Shown: piece after piece, positions 60,175 to 64,000 of the stretch
Numbering within the stretch: the first letter of the stretch is position 1
How the letters are laid out: every line of letters begins with the position of its first letter
Assembly (NCBI RefSeq): GCF_029910095.1
Contig: NZ_CP094526.1
Coordinates: forward strand, 3,038,001-3,102,000
Length of the DNA: 64,000 nucleotides
Reading direction: 5' to 3'
DNA from: Bradyrhizobium sp. ISRA464
Lineage (GTDB): Bacteria; Pseudomonadota; Alphaproteobacteria; Rhizobiales; Xanthobacteraceae
Made by a program: the position numbers and the translations under genes
Notes under the pieces: generated by a model
The model's database searches: none
Seen by the model: the letters and a program-made list of their open reading frames with translations, nothing else
Told to the model about the DNA's origin: nothing

Positions 60175-62196
60175 ATGCGATCGCTGTTTCGCCTGCTTGC
60201 GCTGCTGTTGCTTGTCGCATCACCCGCGCTGGCCTGGGAGCATTGGGGCGGCGACCGCGGCGGCACGCGATTCTCGCCGCTGACGCAGATCACGCCTGAT
60301 AATGTCGGCAGCCTCGTGCGCGCCTGGGAGTTTCGCACCGGCGATCTCGAGAGGCGCCCGCACGATGTGATGAAGCGCACCAAGTTTGAGGCGACGCCGC
60401 TGTTCGTCGAGGATAGCGTGATCTTCTGCACGCCGTTCAACGAAGTGATTGCGCTCGATCCCGGCACGGGCGCACAGAAATGGCGCTTCGACCCCAAGAT
60501 CAGCATCACGCAGCGGCCGGCCAACCGCTTCGTCTGCCGCGGCGTCGCCTATTGGGTCGACGATCATGCACCTGACGGCGTCGCCTGCCGCTCGCGGATC
60601 TTCACCGGCACCAACGATGTGCGCCTGATCGCGCTCGACGCCAGGACCGGCAAGCCTTGCGCCGACTTCGGGACCGGTGGCGAGATCCGGATCGACGCCG
60701 GGATGAAGCTGGGATGGCCCGGTGAATTCCAGATCACGTCGGCCCCGGTGACGGGGCGCGGCGTGGTCGTGGTGGGATCGGCGATCGCGGACAACCGAAG
60801 GGTCGACGCGCCGGTCGGCGCGGTCCGCGCCTATGACGCGCGGACCGGGCAGCCGCGCTGGAGCTTCGATCCGCTGATGCATGACGGCATCGCCGCCGGC
60901 CACAGCAATGTCTGGGCGCCGATGTCGGTGGACGAGGCGCGCGGCCTGGTGTTCCTGCCGACGACGTCACCCAGTCCTGATTTCTGGGGTGGCGAGCGCC
61001 CGGGCAACGACGAGCACGCCAACTCGGTGGTGGCGCTGAAGATCGAGACTGGCGAGCTCGTCTGGGCGTTCCAGACCGTTCATCACGACGTCTGGGACTA
61101 CGACCTGCCGGCGCAGCCCACGCTGGCGCGGATCGACACCGGCGCTGGTCTGCGCGATGTCGTGATCCAGCCGACCAAGCAGGGTTTTGTGTTCGTGCTC
61201 GACCGCGACACCGGCAAGCCGGTCTGGCCGGTCGAGGAGCGCGCGGTGCCGCAGGACAGCGCGGAGGGCGAGCGGCTGTCGCCGACGCAGCCGTTTCCGA
61301 CCCACGTGCCACCGCTGCTGCCGCAGCATATCTCCGCCGCCGATGCGTTCAGCCTGATGCCGGGTCTTGGCGGCGCTTGCGAAAAGCTGCTCGCCCAATC
61401 CCGCAACGAGGGCCTCTACACGCCGCCATCGACGCTGGGCACGGTGGTCTATCCGATGACCGGCGGCGGTGTGAACTGGGGCAGCGCGGCCTTCGATCCC
61501 GTTCATCAGATCCTCTATGCCAACACCAGCCACGCCGTGCATATCGTCAAGCTGATCCCGCGCGACGAGGCGAAGGGCTTCAATCCGCCGCCGGGTCATG
61601 ACTTCGGCCGCCAGGAGGGGACACCATTTGCGATGTCACGGGCGCTTGCGATGTCGCCGCTCGGCCTGCTCTGCAACAAGCCGCCATGGGGCGAGATGGT
61701 GGCCGTCGACCTGAAGGCCGGCAAGATCCTGTGGCATTCGACGGTCGGCACCAGCGAGGATCTCGCGCCGCTCGGCCTCGCATTCCATTGGGGCACACCG
61801 CTGGTGAACGGCGTGGTGATCACCGCGGGCGGGCTGGTCTTCACCGGCGCGATGGACGCCTATCTGCGCGCGTTCGATGCCAGGTCGGGCCGGGAGCTGT
61901 GGCAGGGCCGCCTGCCGGTGCCAGGCGTGGCCAATCCCATGACCTATCTCTGGAAGGGCGAGCAATATGTCGCAATCGGCGCTGGCGGCCATTCCGAAGC
62001 CGGCACCTCGATCGGCGACAGCGTGGTGGCGTTCCGCCTGCCGCGCGGGGGCGAGGGGCCTTCGCTGTGGTCGCGGATGATCGATCGTCCGGGCGGGCGA
62101 TTTGCGGCCAAGGCGGCTGCGGCCGTTGTCGTGCTCATCGCACTCGTCGCGCTGCTGTGGCGCTGGCGGCGGAGGCGTCGCGTGAGGGCCGCATAG
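60175..62196 (+). CDS. Membrane-anchored PQQ-dependent dehydrogenase
   Basis: 673-residue periplasmic quinoprotein with an eight-bladed propeller, of the glucose-dehydrogenase-like class. A signal peptide runs to about residue 20 (LLALLLLVASPALA), followed by WEHWGGDRGGTRFSPLTQIT. Propeller W-motifs recur (GTGAQKWRFDPKI, TGQPRWSFDPLM, TGELVWAFQTVHHDVWDYDL, AGKILWHSTVGTSED). A C-terminal helix (AAAAVVVLIALVALLWRWRR) anchors it to the membrane. No haem motif (CxxCH) is present, so electrons probably go straight to ubiquinone. The substrate is not evident. The ATG at 60175 is chosen for the signal peptide; one at 60133 is less likely. Confidence 0.9.
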   Translation: MRSLFRLLALLLLVASPALAWEHWGGDRGGTRFSPLTQITPDNVGSLVRAWEFRTGDLERRPHDVMKRTKFEATPLFVEDSVIFCTPFNEVIALDPGTGAQKWRFDPKISITQRPANRFVCRGVAYWVDDHAPDGVACRSRIFTGTNDVRLIALDARTGKPCADFGTGGEIRIDAGMKLGWPGEFQITSAPVTGRGVVVVGSAIADNRRVDAPVGAVRAYDARTGQPRWSFDPLMHDGIAAGHSNVWAPMSVDEARGLVFLPTTSPSPDFWGGERPGNDEHANSVVALKIETGELVWAFQTVHHDVWDYDLPAQPTLARIDTGAGLRDVVIQPTKQGFVFVLDRDTGKPVWPVEERAVPQDSAEGERLSPTQPFPTHVPPLLPQHISAADAFSLMPGLGGACEKLLAQSRNEGLYTPPSTLGTVVYPMTGGGVNWGSAAFDPVHQILYANTSHAVHIVKLIPRDEAKGFNPPPGHDFGRQEGTPFAMSRALAMSPLGLLCNKPPWGEMVAVDLKAGKILWHSTVGTSEDLAPLGLAFHWGTPLVNGVVITAGGLVFTGAMDAYLRAFDARSGRELWQGRLPVPGVANPMTYLWKGEQYVAIGAGGHSEAGTSIGDSVVAFRLPRGGEGPSLWSRMIDRPGGRFAAKAAAAVVVLIALVALLWRWRRRRRVRAA

Positions 62197-62234
62197 CCGA
62201 GGTCGGGCGCATGACACTCCCCGCGAGCCAGTAC

Positions 62235-62699
62235 CTAGCCCGGCAGCATCGCGAATGCACTCGACACCATGGCCACCGGCTTGTTGTCGGTGGCGGAGAG
62301 AAGCGTGACGCGGCCGAAGCTCATGGTGCGGCCGAGCCGGACCACGCGCGCATCGGCGAGCACGTCGGACGCAGTCACCGCGCGCATGAAATGGCTGGTC
62401 TGGTCGACCGTCGTCATCGGGCGGTAGGCCTTGTTGGCGGCGAGGTTGGCCAGCACCATCGCGGTGTCGGCAAACGCCATCAAAGCCTGGCCGCAGACGA
62501 TGCCTCCGGTGCGGCAGAGCCGTTCGGAGAACGGCATGCGCAGCACCGCGCCGGGCTGCCAGTCGGCGGCACTGCCTGAAGGCGGCGCGAAGTCGAACTG
62601 CTCGATCGACAGATTGAGATCCTGCACCCACGGCGCAAACACGTCGCCGAGCAGGCGCCGCGCATCGTCGATCCCGAACTCTCCGGCTTGCTGCTGCAT
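62235..62699 (-). CDS. PaaI-type hotdog-fold thioesterase
   Basis: 154-residue cytosolic acyl-CoA thioesterase-like protein. It shows the hotdog pattern: RTGGIVCGQALMAFADTAMV for the central helix with the usual acidic residue, AYRPMTTVDQTSHFMRAVTA, and VLADARVVRLGRTMSFGRVT. The closest type is PaaI-like. The acyl-CoA substrate is unknown. The ATG at 62699 (MQQQAGEFGIDDA) is preferred over an Arg-rich N-terminal extension. It lies 35 bp downstream of the amidase gene on the same strand, so they may share a transcript. Confidence 0.82.
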   Translation of the reverse strand: MQQQAGEFGIDDARRLLGDVFAPWVQDLNLSIEQFDFAPPSGSAADWQPGAVLRMPFSERLCRTGGIVCGQALMAFADTAMVLANLAANKAYRPMTTVDQTSHFMRAVTASDVLADARVVRLGRTMSFGRVTLLSATDNKPVAMVSSAFAMLPG

Positions 62700-62734
62700 G
62701 ATGTCCCGTTTCCTCTCCAGATGGCTATCTCGTT

Positions 62735-64000
62735 CTAGTCGCGAGTCACATGAACGCGCGGCGTCTCGCCGCGATTCCACTTGCCGCCGATCGCCCGCTC
62801 GATCTGGGCGGCGAGCTGCAACAGGAGCCCATCATTGGCCTGCTTCGCAATCGCCTGGATGCCGAGCGGCAGGCCATGCTCGTTGGTGGCAAGCGGCAGC
62901 GAGATCGCGGGGATGCCGCAGAGATTGGCGAGCGGCGTGAACGCGAAGTTGCGCCAGAGATTGGCGAACCAGTCCAGCACCGACGGATTGTCGCTGATCG
63001 TAAGAAATTCGGTCGTGCCGATCCTTGGTGTCGGCAGTGCCGTGATCGGCGTCAGGATGATGTCCCAATCCTCGAAGAAGGTGCCGAAGCCGCGTGATGT
63101 CGTGTTGAAGGTGGCTTGCATCCGGGCGCGATCGGCAAAGCTGGTGTGCCGGCCGTGCTCCCAGATCCGGATGTTGATCGGCTCGATCAGGTCCGCCGGC
63201 GGCTGCTGCAGGCCGCGCGCGGCGAGCATGTTGCTGATCACGACGGCGAAGTTGCTGATGTAGCAGGTGGTCTGCGCCGCGAAGGCCTCTCGGTAATCGA
63301 CCGACGGCAACGCGTAGTCGACCTGATGGCCGAGGCCTTCGAGGAAGCGTCCGACCCGCTCGAGCTCGGCTGCGATATGCGGCGTCGCGCGATGGTCGCC
63401 CCATTGGTGCGACAGCGCGATCTTCAGCCGTGCCGGATCGCGGGCAATGGTCGCGGTGTACGGCTCGGGCACCGTCCAGAACGGCATGAACTCGCCCGGA
63501 CCGGGGCCGCGGCAGGCATCGACAAAGGCCGCGGTGTCGCGCACCGAGCGCGACTGGCAGCCCTGGATCGAGACCAGCCCGGTGAGGTCCGAGAGATGCG
63601 GCGCCAGCGAGAACACGCCGCGCGAGACCTTCAGGCCAATGTTGCCGTTCACGCCTGCCGGAATGCGGATCGATCCGCCGCCGTCGGTCGCATGCGCGAT
63701 CGGGACGGCGCCGGCCGCCACCATCGCCGCGCTGCCGGCCGACGAGCCGCAGGTGGTGTAATCTGTGTTCCAGGGATTGCGCGTGACATAGACCGCGGGG
63801 TTCTCGGCCGAGCTGCAGACGCCGAACTCCGGCGTGGTAGTGCGCCCGATCAGGTTGAGACCGGCCTTGCGCATCTTCGACGTCAGGAAGGTGTCTTCCG
63901 CGGCGCGATTGCCGCGCATCATCAGCGAGCCCATTTCCTGCAGGCGGCCCTTCAGCGTTGGGCCGAGGTCCTTCATCAGGAAGGGCAGGCCGGCGAACGG
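62735..64000 (-). CDS. Amidase-signature family hydrolase, 5' end beyond the window
   Basis: Partial gene, 421 residues in the window. The frame continues past base 64000 as PFAGLPFLMKDLGPTLKGRL, which carries the catalytic Lys of the Ser-cisSer-Lys triad. The amidase signature follows: CGSSAGSAAMVAAGAVPIAH, with the two serines, and ATDGGGSIRIPAGVNGNIGL. The C-terminal DWDIILTPITALPTPRIGT is typical of the family. Such enzymes hydrolyse amides; the substrate cannot be told. It ends at 62735, shortly before the thioesterase gene. Confidence 0.9.
   Translation of the reverse strand, partial: PFAGLPFLMKDLGPTLKGRLQEMGSLMMRGNRAAEDTFLTSKMRKAGLNLIGRTTTPEFGVCSSAENPAVYVTRNPWNTDYTTCGSSAGSAAMVAAGAVPIAHATDGGGSIRIPAGVNGNIGLKVSRGVFSLAPHLSDLTGLVSIQGCQSRSVRDTAAFVDACRGPGPGEFMPFWTVPEPYTATIARDPARLKIALSHQWGDHRATPHIAAELERVGRFLEGLGHQVDYALPSVDYREAFAAQTTCYISNFAVVISNMLAARGLQQPPADLIEPINIRIWEHGRHTSFADRARMQATFNTTSRGFGTFFEDWDIILTPITALPTPRIGTTEFLTISDNPSVLDWFANLWRNFAFTPLANLCGIPAISLPLATNEHGLPLGIQAIAKQANDGLLLQLAAQIERAIGGKWNRGETPRVHVTRD

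Overview
The window looks like chromosomal DNA of a Bradyrhizobium-type alphaproteobacterium (Hyphomicrobiales). The pointers are very high GC, the flagellar gene order fliO-fliP facing flgB-flgC-fliE-fliQ-fliR-flhB followed by the cell-cycle kinase gene cckA, a CtrA-type TTAA-N7-TTAA site in that promoter region, and several families of intergenic palindromes of the kind common in Bradyrhizobium.

Layout. 1-5.8 kb is a run of damaged genes: a GT20 trehalose-phosphate-synthase-like gene, a ClC chloride transporter, a flavoprotein fragment, a LysR remnant split by a palindromic repeat, and an MFS transporter with a shifted C-terminus. 5.8-8 kb holds a PLP enzyme and a VOC-fold protein. 8-16.2 kb is the flagellar export/rod operon plus cckA. 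16.3-25.6 kb is housekeeping and small-enzyme territory: a Tim44-domain protein, GST, GFA protein, isoprenylcysteine-methyltransferase-like protein, an ArsR/AHA1 pair, a Kazal-type protein, class I fumarase and YciB.

25.7-28.7 kb is a probable TetR regulon with a membrane protein and a carotenoid oxygenase; the same pair of operator-like palindromes precedes both. 28.8-34.8 kb contains a SET-domain protein with a histone-H1-like tail, a probable nitric-oxide cassette (Rrf2 regulator, DUF6522-like protein, group III truncated haemoglobin, mini membrane protein), an XRE regulator with two small membrane proteins, a DsbA-like protein and a NIPSNAP protein. 35.2-43 kb is a surface-protein locus: a 1943-residue FecR/VCBS/tandem-repeat protein opposite a small secreted FecR-domain protein and a TPR protein.

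43-57.6 kb is accessory DNA. It has an amidinotransferase tail-to-tail with a guanidinium-exporter-type SMR protein, an IS5-family element with 18-bp terminal repeats, an IS91-family element with its accessory recombinase, an orphan response regulator, a C13-type protease, a SCO1 remnant and a long intergenic repeat. 57.7-64 kb returns to chromosomal genes: a lipoprotein, a caspase-like C14 protease, a membrane-anchored PQQ dehydrogenase, a thioesterase and an amidase that runs off the right edge.

No rRNA, tRNA, CRISPR array or phage structural gene was recognised. All function calls rest on reading motifs by eye; no database search was possible.
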